Source: Ruminiclostridium sp. (GTDB lineage: Bacteria; Bacillota; Clostridia; Oscillospirales; Ruminococcaceae). Taken from it: a DNA stretch of 64,000 nt. The notes below the pieces were generated by a model. The model was not told the origin of the DNA and ran no database searches. It worked only from the letters and a program-made list of their open reading frames with translations. A program made the translations under genes and the position numbers. Within the stretch, counting starts at the first letter, position 1; each line of letters starts with the position of its first letter. The DNA lies in the NCBI GenBank assembly GCA_017395555.1, contig JAFPUE010000049.1:1-64000 (forward strand), written 5' to 3'. Positions 43,323 through 52,540 of this stretch are shown here, in pieces.

Positions 43323-43934
43323 TCATTTCGCTTTAGTTGCTTTGATGATCTTCTGGCGGGAGAACTCCTCGCGCTCTTTTTCTTCGAGGGCTTCGGAGAT
43401 AAACTTGACCTGCTCCTTATACTTGGGGATAAGGATATTTTTGAGGGCGTTGGCACGCTTCTGGGATTTGCGGATCGCGACGGAAAGGCGATACACGCTG
43501 TTCTCTATCTCCGCAAGCATTATGCCGGTCTGCTTGGCTTTGAGAAAGCTGACATAGGCTTTGTCAAAGCTCGAATCGGTGTCGGCAAGGCTGTAACAGA
43601 GCTTCGGGGTTGGATCGCCGCCCGAAAGCTGCGGGAGCTCAATGCCCATTACGCTGCGGTACGATATGTCTATCGTGCGGTCTATCGGCATTATCGCGGA
43701 CTTCTGCGAAATGATTCCGTCTATGACATTCGCGTTCTGAAGCGCGGAATACGCATCGGCAAACGTCTTTTCAAGGCTTTCGCTGAGCGACTTCGCCTTG
43801 TCCGTCAGCATAACCATTTCCCTTATCAGGATATTGCGCTTTCTGTCCATAAGCTCATAGCCAAGCTGCGCCTGACGCAGAGAATGTCTGGCATTTATCA
43901 GATTGCCCTTTGTCGCAAATACCTGCTGTGCCAT
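43323..43934 (-). CDS. ntpD: V/A-type ATPase subunit D
   Basis: Central-rotor coiled-coil subunit that couples A3B3 to the c-ring. Long helices at both ends (LINARHSLRQAQLGYELMDRKRNILI and RKSQKRANALKNILIPKYKEQVKFISEALEEKEREE) with a short middle domain. 203 residues, normal. Last gene of the operon, 24 bases after subunit B. Confidence 0.95.
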   Translation of the reverse strand: MAQQVFATKGNLINARHSLRQAQLGYELMDRKRNILIREMVMLTDKAKSLSESLEKTFADAYSALQNANVIDGIISQKSAIMPIDRTIDISYRSVMGIELPQLSGGDPTPKLCYSLADTDSSFDKAYVSFLKAKQTGIMLAEIENSVYRLSVAIRKSQKRANALKNILIPKYKEQVKFISEALEEKEREEFSRQKIIKATKAK

Positions 43935-43958
43935 AAGCCTTTGCCGTTCCTTTCGTTA

Positions 43959-45338
43959 TTATTTCTTTTCTCTGTAATGCTCGTCTATGAGCTTCGCGTT
44001 CATTCGGTCAAGCTCCGATTTCGGCAGCAGCGAGAGCAGATCCCACGCAAGCTCCAGCGTCTCCTCCATGCTGCGGTTCTCGTCCGGACCCTGCTTTAAG
44101 AAGCGCTGCTCGAACTCCGTACCGAATACCATATACTTCTTGTCTATCGGTGAAAGCTCGTCCTCGCCTATTACGGAAGCGAGCGAACGCGCGTCCTGTA
44201 CCTTCGCGTAGGCGGCAAAAAGCTGGTTCGCAACATCGCTGTGATCGGCGCGGGTAAATCCCTCACCTATGCCGTCCTTCATAAGACGCGACAGCGACAG
44301 CAGTACGGACAGACCGGGATAAACGCCCTCGGAATCGAGGTTTCTGTCAAATACTATCTGCCCCTCCGTGATGTATGCCGTAAGATCGGGTATCGGGTGG
44401 GTTATATCGTCGTTCGGCATCGTAAGAATCGGTATCTGCGTTACCGAGCCGGTAGATCCGTCAATTACTCCTGCGCGCTCATACATGGACGCGAGATCGG
44501 AGTAGAGATATCCCGGATAGCCCTTTCTTCCGGGTATCTCGCCCTTTGACGACGAGAACTCACGCAGGGCTTCCGCGTAAGATGTGATATCCGTCATAAC
44601 GACAAGAATGTGCATATTCTTCTCGAACGCGAGATATTCCGCAGTCGTAAGCGCACATTTCGGCGTAAGGATACGCTCGATGATCGGGTCATTCGAGAGA
44701 TTGAGGAACATTACAACTCTGCCGCTCGCGCCCGCCTGATCGAACTCACGGCGGAAGTAATCCGCGACATCGTGCTGAACGCCCATTGCGGCGAACACGA
44801 CAGCAAAATCCTGTCCGTTCTCCTCCGCGATACGCGCCTGCTTTACTATCTGCACCGCGAGCTTGTTGTGTGACAGACCGGAGCCCGAGAATATCGGGAG
44901 CTTCTGTCCGCGGATAAGCGTCATAAGGCAGTCTATTGAACTGATACCGGTGTGTATGTAGTTGCGCGGGTAGCTTCTCGCAACGGGGTTAAGCGCGCGT
45001 CCGTTTATATCTCCGAGCTTCTCGGCGAAAACGTCCCCGAGACCGTCCGCAGGCTTTCCTGCACCGTTGAACACGCGTCCGAGCATCTCCGTGCTGAGCG
45101 GTATCTCCAGCGGCTTTCCGGTGAACACGGTGCGGGTGTTGTCGAGAGAAAGTCCCGACGTGCCTTCAAAGACCTGCAGTATTACCTTGTCGCCTTCCAT
45201 CTGCACCACGCGCCCGAGACGTCTTGTACCGTCCTCAAGCAGCAGCTCTCCGATCTCCTCATAAGCGACACCGCTTACTCCTTCGAGTGCGACGAGAGGA
45301 CCGTTTACATCGGCTAAACCGGCATATTGGATATTCAT
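43959..45338 (-). CDS. ntpB: V/A-type ATPase subunit B
   Basis: Non-catalytic nucleotide-binding stator-ring subunit. The degenerate P-loop region reads [12 protein letters not shown], with [16 protein letters not shown] and [17 protein letters not shown]. 459 residues. It lies between A and D as in most bacterial V/A-type operons. Confidence 0.97.
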   Translation of the reverse strand: MNIQYAGLADVNGPLVALEGVSGVAYEEIGELLLEDGTRRLGRVVQMEGDKVILQVFEGTSGLSLDNTRTVFTGKPLEIPLSTEMLGRVFNGAGKPADGLGDVFAEKLGDINGRALNPVARSYPRNYIHTGISSIDCLMTLIRGQKLPIFSGSGLSHNKLAVQIVKQARIAEENGQDFAVVFAAMGVQHDVADYFRREFDQAGASGRVVMFLNLSNDPIIERILTPKCALTTAEYLAFEKNMHILVVMTDITSYAEALREFSSSKGEIPGRKGYPGYLYSDLASMYERAGVIDGSTGSVTQIPILTMPNDDITHPIPDLTAYITEGQIVFDRNLDSEGVYPGLSVLLSLSRLMKDGIGEGFTRADHSDVANQLFAAYAKVQDARSLASVIGEDELSPIDKKYMVFGTEFEQRFLKQGPDENRSMEETLELAWDLLSLLPKSELDRMNAKLIDEHYREKK

Positions 45339-45358
45339 ATAAGCACGTCCTCTCTTTG

Positions 45359-47107
45359 TTATTTCAGCGCGCCGATCGTTACGTCGATCTCGCGGCTGTA
45401 TTCGTCAAACATTTCCGGCTTGTCGTTCGGAATGTCGTATTTCATCTTTATCAGCTTGTCGAACAGCCCCGTACCGATGATATCCGTTACCGCGACATCG
45501 CGCTTGAGCGCGTCCACGGAAGCGTGGTAAAGGCGCAGTATGACACGCATCATCAGGAGCTGCTTGCTCATGGGAACATAGGTGTCGTCCTTATGGAACG
45601 CGTTCTGCTGCAGAAATCCTACTCTTACGACTTTCGCCGTTTCGAGCACGATCTTCTGATCGTCCGGCAGAACGTCGGAGCCTATCAGCTTTACGATCTC
45701 CATGAGCTTGTTCTCTTCGATAAGGATATTGCAGATCTCCTGTCTTACGTCGAGGAAATCCTCGCCGACGTTCTTTCTGTAATATTCCTCAAAGTCGAGT
45801 ATATATTCCGAATAGCTGGTGAGCCAGTTTATAGCGGGATAGTGACGGGCGTAGGCGAGCTGCTTATCGAGCGCCATAAAGCAGCGCACGAAACGCTTCG
45901 TGTTCTGCGTTACCGGCTCGGAAAAGTCGGATCCGGCGGGCGATACCGCGCCTATTACCGTAACGCTTCCGCGCTTTCCGGAAAGTACGTTGCAGTTTCC
46001 GGCACGCTCGTAGAACTCCGCCAGACGCGACGGCAGGTATGCGGGATAGCCTTCCTCGGCGGGCATTTCCTCAAGTCGTCCGGATATCTCACGGAGCGCC
46101 TCCGCCCAGCGGGATGTGGAATCCGCCATTATCGCTATATCATAGCCCATATCGCGGTAATACTCCGCGATGGTTATTCCCGTATAGATAGAAGCCTCAC
46201 GCGCCGCAACAGGCATATTCGACGTGTTCGCGATAAGAACCGTTCTGTCGGTGAGGTGCTTGCCGCTCTTGGGGTCAATAAGCTCCGAGAACTCCTCAAG
46301 AACCTGCGTCATCTCGTTTCCGCGCTCTCCGCAGCCGATATAGACGATGATATCCGCGTCGCACCACTTTGCTATCTGGTGCTGGGTCATGGTCTTACCG
46401 GTACCGAAGCCGCCCGGTATCGCTGCTGTTCCGCCCTTTGCAACAGGGACGATAGAGTCGAGTATTCGCTGACCCGTGATAAGCGGGGTATTTATTGTGA
46501 TACGGTTCGCGACGGGGCGCGGCGTTCTGATCGGCCATTTCTGACAGAGCGTCAGAGGTATTTCCTCGCCGTTCGCGTCAACCTTCAGAATGGTGTCGTT
46601 GACTTTATAGGAACCGTCCGGAGCCGCGTAAGTTACCGTGCAGCTCCTGATTCCCGGCGGCACCATGACCCGGTTGACAATGAGAGCCGTTTCGCGGCAC
46701 TCGGCGTAGATCTGTCCCGCGGAGAGCTCGTCGCCTTCTTTGACGAGGACTTTTACGTCAAATTCGCGTTCGGGGTCAATGGTGGGGATGTCGCTTCCCT
46801 CGGTGACATAAACGCCGTCCGTCTTTCTCATATCGGTGAGCGGACGCGCTATGCCGTCGAAGATAGCGGAGATTATTCCCGGTCCGAGAGTGACGCTCAT
46901 AGGTCCTCCCGTACCCTCTACCTCTTCTCCTATTTTAAGACCCGCGGTATTCTCATACACCTGTATGGTGGTGAATTTATCGTTGACACCTATGACTTCG
47001 CCTATCAGGTGCTTTGTTCCGACATAGACCATCTCGCGCATTGCGAAATCCTTTGTCGCGCGCAGCTTGATAACGGGTCCGTTTATCGCATATATGGTAT
47101 TGTTCAT
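45359..47107 (-). CDS. ntpA: V/A-type ATPase catalytic subunit A
   Basis: Catalytic subunit. Walker A is [14 protein letters not shown] near residue 230, the catalytic Glu region is [18 protein letters not shown] and the Walker B/arginine region [27 protein letters not shown]. The extra non-homologous region typical of V-type A subunits is present (about 115-190). 582 residues. Confidence 0.98.
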   Translation of the reverse strand: MNNTIYAINGPVIKLRATKDFAMREMVYVGTKHLIGEVIGVNDKFTTIQVYENTAGLKIGEEVEGTGGPMSVTLGPGIISAIFDGIARPLTDMRKTDGVYVTEGSDIPTIDPEREFDVKVLVKEGDELSAGQIYAECRETALIVNRVMVPPGIRSCTVTYAAPDGSYKVNDTILKVDANGEEIPLTLCQKWPIRTPRPVANRITINTPLITGQRILDSIVPVAKGGTAAIPGGFGTGKTMTQHQIAKWCDADIIVYIGCGERGNEMTQVLEEFSELIDPKSGKHLTDRTVLIANTSNMPVAAREASIYTGITIAEYYRDMGYDIAIMADSTSRWAEALREISGRLEEMPAEEGYPAYLPSRLAEFYERAGNCNVLSGKRGSVTVIGAVSPAGSDFSEPVTQNTKRFVRCFMALDKQLAYARHYPAINWLTSYSEYILDFEEYYRKNVGEDFLDVRQEICNILIEENKLMEIVKLIGSDVLPDDQKIVLETAKVVRVGFLQQNAFHKDDTYVPMSKQLLMMRVILRLYHASVDALKRDVAVTDIIGTGLFDKLIKMKYDIPNDKPEMFDEYSREIDVTIGALK

Positions 47108-47121
47108 TCCGTGGATTCCTT

Positions 47122-47712
47122 TCAGAGCTGCATTTCAGACCTTGACGCAAACGCGCCGCGCTCGTTCTCAAATGAGGTGTCGAGCGTAAGATCGATATAT
47201 ATGCCCTTTTCGGGGTATTTGAAGATAAGACCGCCGAGAACTATGTTCCTGTCGGCAGCCGCCTTGGCGCCGTATTTCTTCGCGATCTTCTCCGCTTCGG
47301 CAAGATCGGCCTTGCGGCAGAATATCGACACTGTGCTGTCGATCTTTTCACGGTTGTCGGCAGCCTCGGCACAGCTTGCAAGATACCCCGCGTACTCTTC
47401 GGACGCGGTGAGCGCCTCGATATCGTTCCTGATATCATTAAACAGCCCGTCCACGAGCGAATTGCGGTGCATGAGCACCTTTCTGTCCGCGGCGTATCTG
47501 CGCTCGGACACGCGCTTTCTCTCATCGCTGCGATATTTCGATATCTTCGCGCCGAGAACGCTTCCCTGCTCGGTCTCACCGCGTTCCTTCTCTTCGTTTA
47601 TCATAGCCGCGGCACGCTTTTCGGCATCGGCAAGGATATTCCCGGCATCTGCGGCGGCAGCCGCGATTATATGCTGCTCGAGCTTTGCGAGCTTTGCAGA
47701 CAGATCTGCCAT
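47122..47712 (-). CDS. ntpE: V/A-type ATPase subunit E
   Basis: Peripheral-stalk subunit: an N-terminal coiled coil (LAKLEQHIIAAAAADAGNILADAEKRAAAMINEEKER) that pairs with the G/H subunit, then a globular C-terminus with IVLGGLIFKYPEKGIYIDLTL. 196 residues. Starts 77 bases after subunit F. Confidence 0.93.
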   Translation of the reverse strand: MADLSAKLAKLEQHIIAAAAADAGNILADAEKRAAAMINEEKERGETEQGSVLGAKISKYRSDERKRVSERRYAADRKVLMHRNSLVDGLFNDIRNDIEALTASEEYAGYLASCAEAADNREKIDSTVSIFCRKADLAEAEKIAKKYGAKAAADRNIVLGGLIFKYPEKGIYIDLTLDTSFENERGAFASRSEMQL

Positions 47713-47789
47713 TCCGCAATTCCTCCTTTTGACAATTGATAATGGTGGAGCGTTATTCGTCCGTTGTATCGCCGAATTTCATGATCGGG

Positions 47790-48098
47790 TCACATCTTTA
47801 TTCCCACAGCTTCGCTGACATATCTGCTCAGCGTCTCGGAAATGTGTGAATCGCCGTGTCTGTCGGGTATCTCGACGATAAGCGGCTTGCGCAGCGTCAG
47901 CTTCAGCTCGGATATCTCCGGTCTGCAAAGCTCCACCAGCTTCTTGGTAATGAAAACAGTCGCTATGTCGTCCTGCACGACAGCCTTTCTCAGCGCATCC
48001 ATGACCTCGTCGTGCTTATGCACGACAACACCCTCTACTCCGGCGATACGCATTCCCATCTGTGTATCGTCGTTATCGCTTATAAGATAGCATCTCAT
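47790..48098 (-). CDS. ntpF: V/A-type ATPase subunit F
   Basis: Small rotor-tip subunit with a CheY-like fold. Sequence CYLISDNDDTQMGMRIAGV and VQDDIATVFITKKLVELC match the family, ending with a helix. 102 residues. Confidence 0.94.
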   Translation of the reverse strand: MRCYLISDNDDTQMGMRIAGVEGVVVHKHDEVMDALRKAVVQDDIATVFITKKLVELCRPEISELKLTLRKPLIVEIPDRHGDSHISETLSRYVSEAVGIKM

Positions 48099-48110
48099 AA
48101 ACTTCCACCG

Positions 48111-48539
48111 TCAGCCGTTGAGTATAAGTATGGAAACGAGGATTCCGTAGATCGCGACACCCTCGCCCAGAGCAACGAAGATCAGCGCCTTGGAGAAGGT
48201 CTTTTCGTCCTCGCTTACCGCTCCGATAGCCGCGGAAGCAGCGTTGCCTACCGCGATACCTGTACCGATCGTAGCAAAGCAGGTAGGAAGTGCCGCCGCT
48301 ATGTACTTCATTCCGTCAGCGGAAGCAGCAGCCGCCCCGGCAGCCTCGGGAGCCTGCGCGGAAGCAAGTATCGGCATGAATACACACATAAGTATCATCG
48401 TGCCGAGGAACAGACCGCCGTTGAGAAGCACGGCGCGCTTACGGCTGAACTCGATGCCCGCGTGAGCCTTGCGGATAGCGGAAACGAGCGGAATGATTAT
48501 CATTGCGAGTGCAAAAAGCGGTAATACATATAAAATCAT
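48111..48539 (-). CDS. ntpK: V/A-type ATPase proteolipid (c-ring) subunit K
   Basis: Four hydrophobic helices (about 1-22, 38-60, 77-106, 114-140). Only the second hairpin looks like a c-subunit, with the ion-binding Glu in FVALGEGVAIYG (about residue 125). The first hairpin has no carboxylate. The helix opposite the Glu (ALPTCFATIGTGIAVG) lacks the Gln residues that coordinate Na+ in E. hirae NtpK, so proton coupling is possible but unproven. GGAGG precedes the start. Confidence 0.93.
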   Translation of the reverse strand: MILYVLPLFALAMIIIPLVSAIRKAHAGIEFSRKRAVLLNGGLFLGTMILMCVFMPILASAQAPEAAGAAAASADGMKYIAAALPTCFATIGTGIAVGNAASAAIGAVSEDEKTFSKALIFVALGEGVAIYGILVSILILNG

Positions 48540-48624
48540 TGTTTTGTCCTCCAGAAATACATTTGATATATTTTTCGCGGTTCACGCGCCCGATGCGCGA
48601 AAACTGCATTACTGTGCCGGAATA

Positions 48625-50667
48625 TCATGAGGTCTTGGCGCTTATCGAAACGCTCTTGAACGGTATGCCGCCGCCCTTGAAATAGCGGCTGAACAGCTCG
48701 TAGAATTCGAGACGGAGCACCTGAATGCCCACTATGAAGCCCTCGAAGCCGGTAACGAAGATGTTTCCGATGACAAGCACTATTATGCTGCCCACACCGT
48801 CAAACATTCCGGCGATTATGCTGAATACGAGCATAAGTCCCGCGTGGCTCAGGATAAAGCCGCCGATACGCAGATAAGACATCGTGTTGGTAACAAATGT
48901 CAGACAGGTCTCAAAAAGATCTATGACACCTTCGATTATGAATATGCCGACAGACTTCTTTTCCTCCGCCGGGCCTTCACTCAGCGCGTCAAGCCGCTTT
49001 TTCAGTCCGGTGTCGATGTTGCCGCCGTTCGCCGCGGCAGCTCCGCCCTGCTTTATACCGTGAGACTCCATGAAGTGCAGCAGCGGCTCCTTGAAGAATA
49101 TCAGCGCCAGCGGAAGCGCGATAAGGAATATCACATACACAGGGCTCATTATCTCTATACCGAGCGCTATGCTGCAGCCGAAGCCGGCTATAAGCGAGGT
49201 GTAGAGCACAAATCCGCATATACCGCTCGCGCCGAAGATCCCGGATTCGTAATCCTTCATCCGCAGGCTCACCACGATATTTATTATCATCGTAATGACT
49301 ATAAGCATTATACCGAAGATCAGCGCCATTATCAGGAACAGCGTCGATGCCTGGAATACATCCTCGGGCGGCTCGCTGTAAAACAGCGAATATATCGGCG
49401 GGAACCGGAATATCGCGAAGTCCTTGAGCAGCTCCTCGTTTCCGAATACCGAGCCGTAAACAAAGCCGAATATCGTGCTCGAAAAGCCTATTCTCGTGAT
49501 TATCGGGGCAAGTCCCGCTTTCGTCAGCTTTGTCAGCAGCAGTCCGAGCAGCATGATACATATACCCTGCCCCACATCGCCGAACATCATTCCGTACAGC
49601 AGCATATACGTTATCCCGACTATCGGCGTCGGATCTATGCCTGTCGCGGCAGGCATACCGTACATCTTGACAAACATCTCGAAGGGACGGAACAGGCGGT
49701 TGTTTTTCAGTATGACCGGCACCGAGCTGTCGTCCGGAGACGGGTTGCTGTATGTCACCGTGATATCGCCGACATCGTCCATAAGCGCGGAGAAGCGTTT
49801 TCGCTCCTTTGTCGGGATATAGCCCGAGAAGTGGAACCTGCTGTCAAAGACCGTAACGTTCGTTCGCAGCTCGTAGCTGCTGTTTATCGTTCTCAGCTTC
49901 GCATAGACCTTGGTGAGCTTGCTGCCCTCCCTGTCCGCGATCTTTTTGAGCTCTGTCTCTATCTCGCTTACCCTCGCGAGGTCACCGTCCATTTCCTCCA
50001 GCAGCATATGAGCCGCCTGATCGGAATTGCCCTTCAGATAATCCGGGAGCTGCGTCCGTTCAAATCCGAGACTGTTGAACAGATAGTCTGTGTTGTTCTT
50101 TTCGTCGGCGGGCGTAAGGTACAGGCACCATGTGAAGTTCTCCTTCCTGTCGCAGGGATAGAAGAAGAACAGCTTATCGTCATAGAATGACAGCTTTCGT
50201 ATGCTGTTGTTCGGTATCTTGCCGAACCTTGCCTTTATGTACCTGCACGCGAGAAGCTCCGAGAGATCGGCATCAAGACCCGAGAACCGCAGGAGGTTGT
50301 TGTATATCGCAGCCTTCGCGCGAAGCTCTCCGCCTATCCGCAGCTTTTCCTCCGATAACTCCGACTGCAGCTTGTCTATACTGTCGAGGTACTTCTTGAA
50401 ATCCGTGGGCGTATTGTACTCGACGTCGTCGTAGGCGGCATTATCGTCGAGCTTCACGCCGAGCGTCTCAGCGAGAACTCTTGTGCGCTTTATCATTCGC
50501 TCGTACACGCCCTTGTCCTTCAGGTTCTTCGCCGTGAAGTCGGTGCCGGACGTGTCCGGCGGAGGATTTATGTGGAAGGCTCCGCTTTCACAGCACTTAG
50601 CAAGAGTTTTGCTGATCTTTCGCAGATTGCCCTCTATATCCACCAGCGTAACTTTTTCAATTGCCAT
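48625..50667 (-). CDS. ntpI: V/A-type ATPase subunit I (a-like stator)
   Basis: Large stator subunit: a cytosolic coiled N-terminal half (1-350) and about eight membrane helices in the C-terminal half (from about residue 355, VGITYMLLYGMMFGDVGQG). The half-channel Arg probably lies in the later helix TMSYLRIGGFILSHAGLM. 680 residues, typical for bacterial V/A-ATPases. Confidence 0.96.
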   Translation of the reverse strand: MAIEKVTLVDIEGNLRKISKTLAKCCESGAFHINPPPDTSGTDFTAKNLKDKGVYERMIKRTRVLAETLGVKLDDNAAYDDVEYNTPTDFKKYLDSIDKLQSELSEEKLRIGGELRAKAAIYNNLLRFSGLDADLSELLACRYIKARFGKIPNNSIRKLSFYDDKLFFFYPCDRKENFTWCLYLTPADEKNNTDYLFNSLGFERTQLPDYLKGNSDQAAHMLLEEMDGDLARVSEIETELKKIADREGSKLTKVYAKLRTINSSYELRTNVTVFDSRFHFSGYIPTKERKRFSALMDDVGDITVTYSNPSPDDSSVPVILKNNRLFRPFEMFVKMYGMPAATGIDPTPIVGITYMLLYGMMFGDVGQGICIMLLGLLLTKLTKAGLAPIITRIGFSSTIFGFVYGSVFGNEELLKDFAIFRFPPIYSLFYSEPPEDVFQASTLFLIMALIFGIMLIVITMIINIVVSLRMKDYESGIFGASGICGFVLYTSLIAGFGCSIALGIEIMSPVYVIFLIALPLALIFFKEPLLHFMESHGIKQGGAAAANGGNIDTGLKKRLDALSEGPAEEKKSVGIFIIEGVIDLFETCLTFVTNTMSYLRIGGFILSHAGLMLVFSIIAGMFDGVGSIIVLVIGNIFVTGFEGFIVGIQVLRLEFYELFSRYFKGGGIPFKSVSISAKTS

Positions 50668-50685
50668 TATTCGCCGTGTCCTTTC

Positions 50686-51699
50686 TTATATAATGAGGTA
50701 CTTTTCGATCTCTTCCGGCGGGAGGCCGTACCTGAGCCCCTCGATTATCCTGCACAGGTTCATGCTTTCCGTCCTGAACAGCATCATAAGCGCGTAAAGG
50801 GATTCCGTCTCGTTCGTGCTTACGGCGAGCCGGTGGCGGAAATACTTGTGATCCGCCATATTCACGCTTATCTCCGGAATATCGGAATACGCGGGTGTCG
50901 CCGCGCGTATCTTCACGAAAAGGTCACGCAGAGCGGAGACCGGGTCCTGCATTTTCAGCGCTTCCTTTATATCCCTCGTGCGCAGCCGCTTGTGATACGG
51001 TATCAGCAGCTCGGTAATGCTGCTGTTGTCGCCGAACGTGCTTTTGAGGCGGTAGCACATCAGCAGGTTGTCCGCATCCGTCTTGCGAAGGAAGAACTCC
51101 TTCAGCTGCTCGGCTGCGGCACCGCGCTCCGTTCGTTCTATCTGCTCGAACGCCCACTTGATATAGCAGACGTTTATCATCGTTACAATGCGGTTTATAT
51201 CCGGCTTCGGGTCATTTAACAGCGGGTCCAGCGCCTTTCGGTACATCGTGCCTTTTATCGCTGCCGAGACCTCCGGCAGATTTTTCGATGCCGCAAGCCG
51301 TATCGGGTCAAAGGCGAGGTGCTCCGATATATATTCGGGGTACGACATCACGAAATCTTCCTGATTGCCGGAGCTGACGGCTATTATAGCCTTTGTGAGC
51401 TGCTCACATTCGAGCTGCTTTATATGGAAGCTCATTATCCCCGTTTTGTCGCCGGAAGCGAACCTGCACACCCGCATATAGTTGTCAAAGGCGTTCTTGT
51501 GTATAAGCTCCTCCGCCTGCTTTCGGCGTATCGAAGACTCGGCGACATCAGCAAAATCGTCCGCGTAAAGAGGCTTTGTCTTTAAGAACGCTATCGCCGC
51601 CGCTATCGAGCCTTTGTGTATGAGGCTGATATAGTCGTCTTTTTTGAGGAATTTCCCGTACACTGCCCGCGCCTTTGCGGTCACTGCGTTATTTGCCAA
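50686..51699 (-). CDS. ntpC: V/A-type ATPase subunit C
   Basis: Funnel-shaped helical socket that links the rotor stalk to the c-ring. All-helical sequence with AKARAVYGKFLKKDDYISL, three internal repeats and ending IIEGLRYGLPPEEIEKYLII. 337 residues. 40 bases after the G/H gene. Confidence 0.92.
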   Translation of the reverse strand: MANNAVTAKARAVYGKFLKKDDYISLIHKGSIAAAIAFLKTKPLYADDFADVAESSIRRKQAEELIHKNAFDNYMRVCRFASGDKTGIMSFHIKQLECEQLTKAIIAVSSGNQEDFVMSYPEYISEHLAFDPIRLAASKNLPEVSAAIKGTMYRKALDPLLNDPKPDINRIVTMINVCYIKWAFEQIERTERGAAAEQLKEFFLRKTDADNLLMCYRLKSTFGDNSSITELLIPYHKRLRTRDIKEALKMQDPVSALRDLFVKIRAATPAYSDIPEISVNMADHKYFRHRLAVSTNETESLYALMMLFRTESMNLCRIIEGLRYGLPPEEIEKYLII

Positions 51700-51738
51700 G
51701 CTCCTTTACACCTCCTGTCCCTGCGGTGATCTGCCGTT

Positions 51739-52053
51739 TCAGCCGAGATCGAGTATTCTGTCGGTTATCTCGCGTTTCCACGCGTCTCTTCCTGCCGCCA
51801 TTTTCTCGTCAAGAAGCCGGCATTTCTCCTCGGCAGCGCTCTCCGCCGCCGCTATTTCGCTGTCGGATGCCGCTTTTATCTCTGCCATGCGGGCATTCAT
51901 CATCTCCGAGAGCTTCCCGGAATTTTCCCGCGCGGTCTTTTCTCTTTCTTTTTCTGCTTCGGCAAGTATAGCTTCCGCCTTTTTCTCGGCTTCAACTGCA
52001 GCTGCCCGTGCTTTCTTATCCATTTCGATTATCGCGGCTACGGAATTGTCCAT
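51739..52053 (-). CDS. V/A-type ATPase peripheral stalk subunit G/H
   Basis: A 104-residue protein that is almost entirely one alanine- and glutamate-rich coiled coil (KKARAAAVEAEKKAEAILAE), the usual partner of subunit E. The start MDNSVAAII at 52053 follows GGGGAG eight bases upstream; the frame is open to 52062. First gene of the operon, which supports the call more than its low-complexity sequence does. Confidence 0.85.
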   Translation of the reverse strand: MDNSVAAIIEMDKKARAAAVEAEKKAEAILAEAEKEREKTARENSGKLSEMMNARMAEIKAASDSEIAAAESAAEEKCRLLDEKMAAGRDAWKREITDRILDLG

Positions 52054-52115
52054 TTTACACACTCCCCGATCAGATTTCTTCGCTTTTCATAATATTTACA
52101 AAGATATATTAGTTT

Positions 52116-52144
52116 ATTATATTACATTTTATCGGAATTGTCAA
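52116..52144 (-). promoter_or_regulatory. Promoter of the V/A-ATPase operon
   Basis: On the minus strand TTGACA (complement of 52139-52144) and TATAAT (complement of 52116-52121) are 17 bases apart, a full consensus match. Confidence 0.85.
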
Positions 52145-52290
52145 CGTCAAAATGTCACTAAATTGTATTGTTCAAATGTGGAACTTTGCCTTACATCCCT
52201 GTTTTCCGCTCTGCACAAGGCTTTCCGGCGTTTTGCACGGCAGGACTTGACCGGCAGATAAAAGCTGCGCGAAAAATTTTGAAAAAGGTA

Positions 52291-52319
52291 TTGACAAACC
52301 GAAAAAGATGTGATATACT
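52291..52319 (+). promoter_or_regulatory. tRNA-Leu promoter
   Basis: TTGACA at 52291-52296 and TATACT at 52314-52319, spacer 17. Confidence 0.75.
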
Positions 52320-52349
52320 AATACAGTCATCAGCGTGATGACATCACCC

Positions 52350-52435
52350 GCGGAGGTGGTGGAATGGCAGACACGCTACTTTGAGGGGGTAGTGGGCGTT
52401 AGCTCGTGTGAGTTCAAGTCTCATTCTCCGCACCA
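52350..52435 (+). tRNA. tRNA-Leu (anticodon GAG)
   Basis: Class II tRNA of 86 bases: acceptor GCGGAGG pairs with TCTCCGC (one wobble), anticodon stem CTACT/GGTAG holds loop TTGAGGG (anticodon GAG), a long variable arm follows (TGGGCGTTAGCTCGTG) and CCA is encoded. The nearby integrase suggests that its 3' end is the attachment site of the element to the right. Confidence 0.95.
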
Positions 52436-52446
52436 GTGAAAAGCTG

Positions 52447-52492
52447 ATAACAGAGCCGTTTGTGAGTAATATCACGAACGGCTTTGTTATTT
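52447..52492 (+). terminator. Hairpin after tRNA-Leu
   Basis: ATAACAGAGCCGTTTGTGA pairs with TCACGAACGGCTTTGTTAT with two mismatches, then TTTCATTTT. It could end the tRNA transcript and also the leftward integrase. Confidence 0.75.
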
Positions 52493-52540
52493 CATTTTGT
52501 GCGAAAACCCCTCAATTCTAAACTCGTTCTAAACTGACGG

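Noticed and set aside
43228..44099. Plus-strand frames downstream of acpP
   Set aside because: They run over GC-rich palindromes and antisense to ATPase subunit D; no start signals.
45224..47818. Very long open frame on the plus strand (864 codons) opposite ATPase subunits A and E
   Set aside because: It is the antisense shadow of well-recognised genes, lacks a ribosome site and has no protein-like family features; the same holds for the long frames opposite subunit I (48844-50190) and EF-G (21914-23635, minus).
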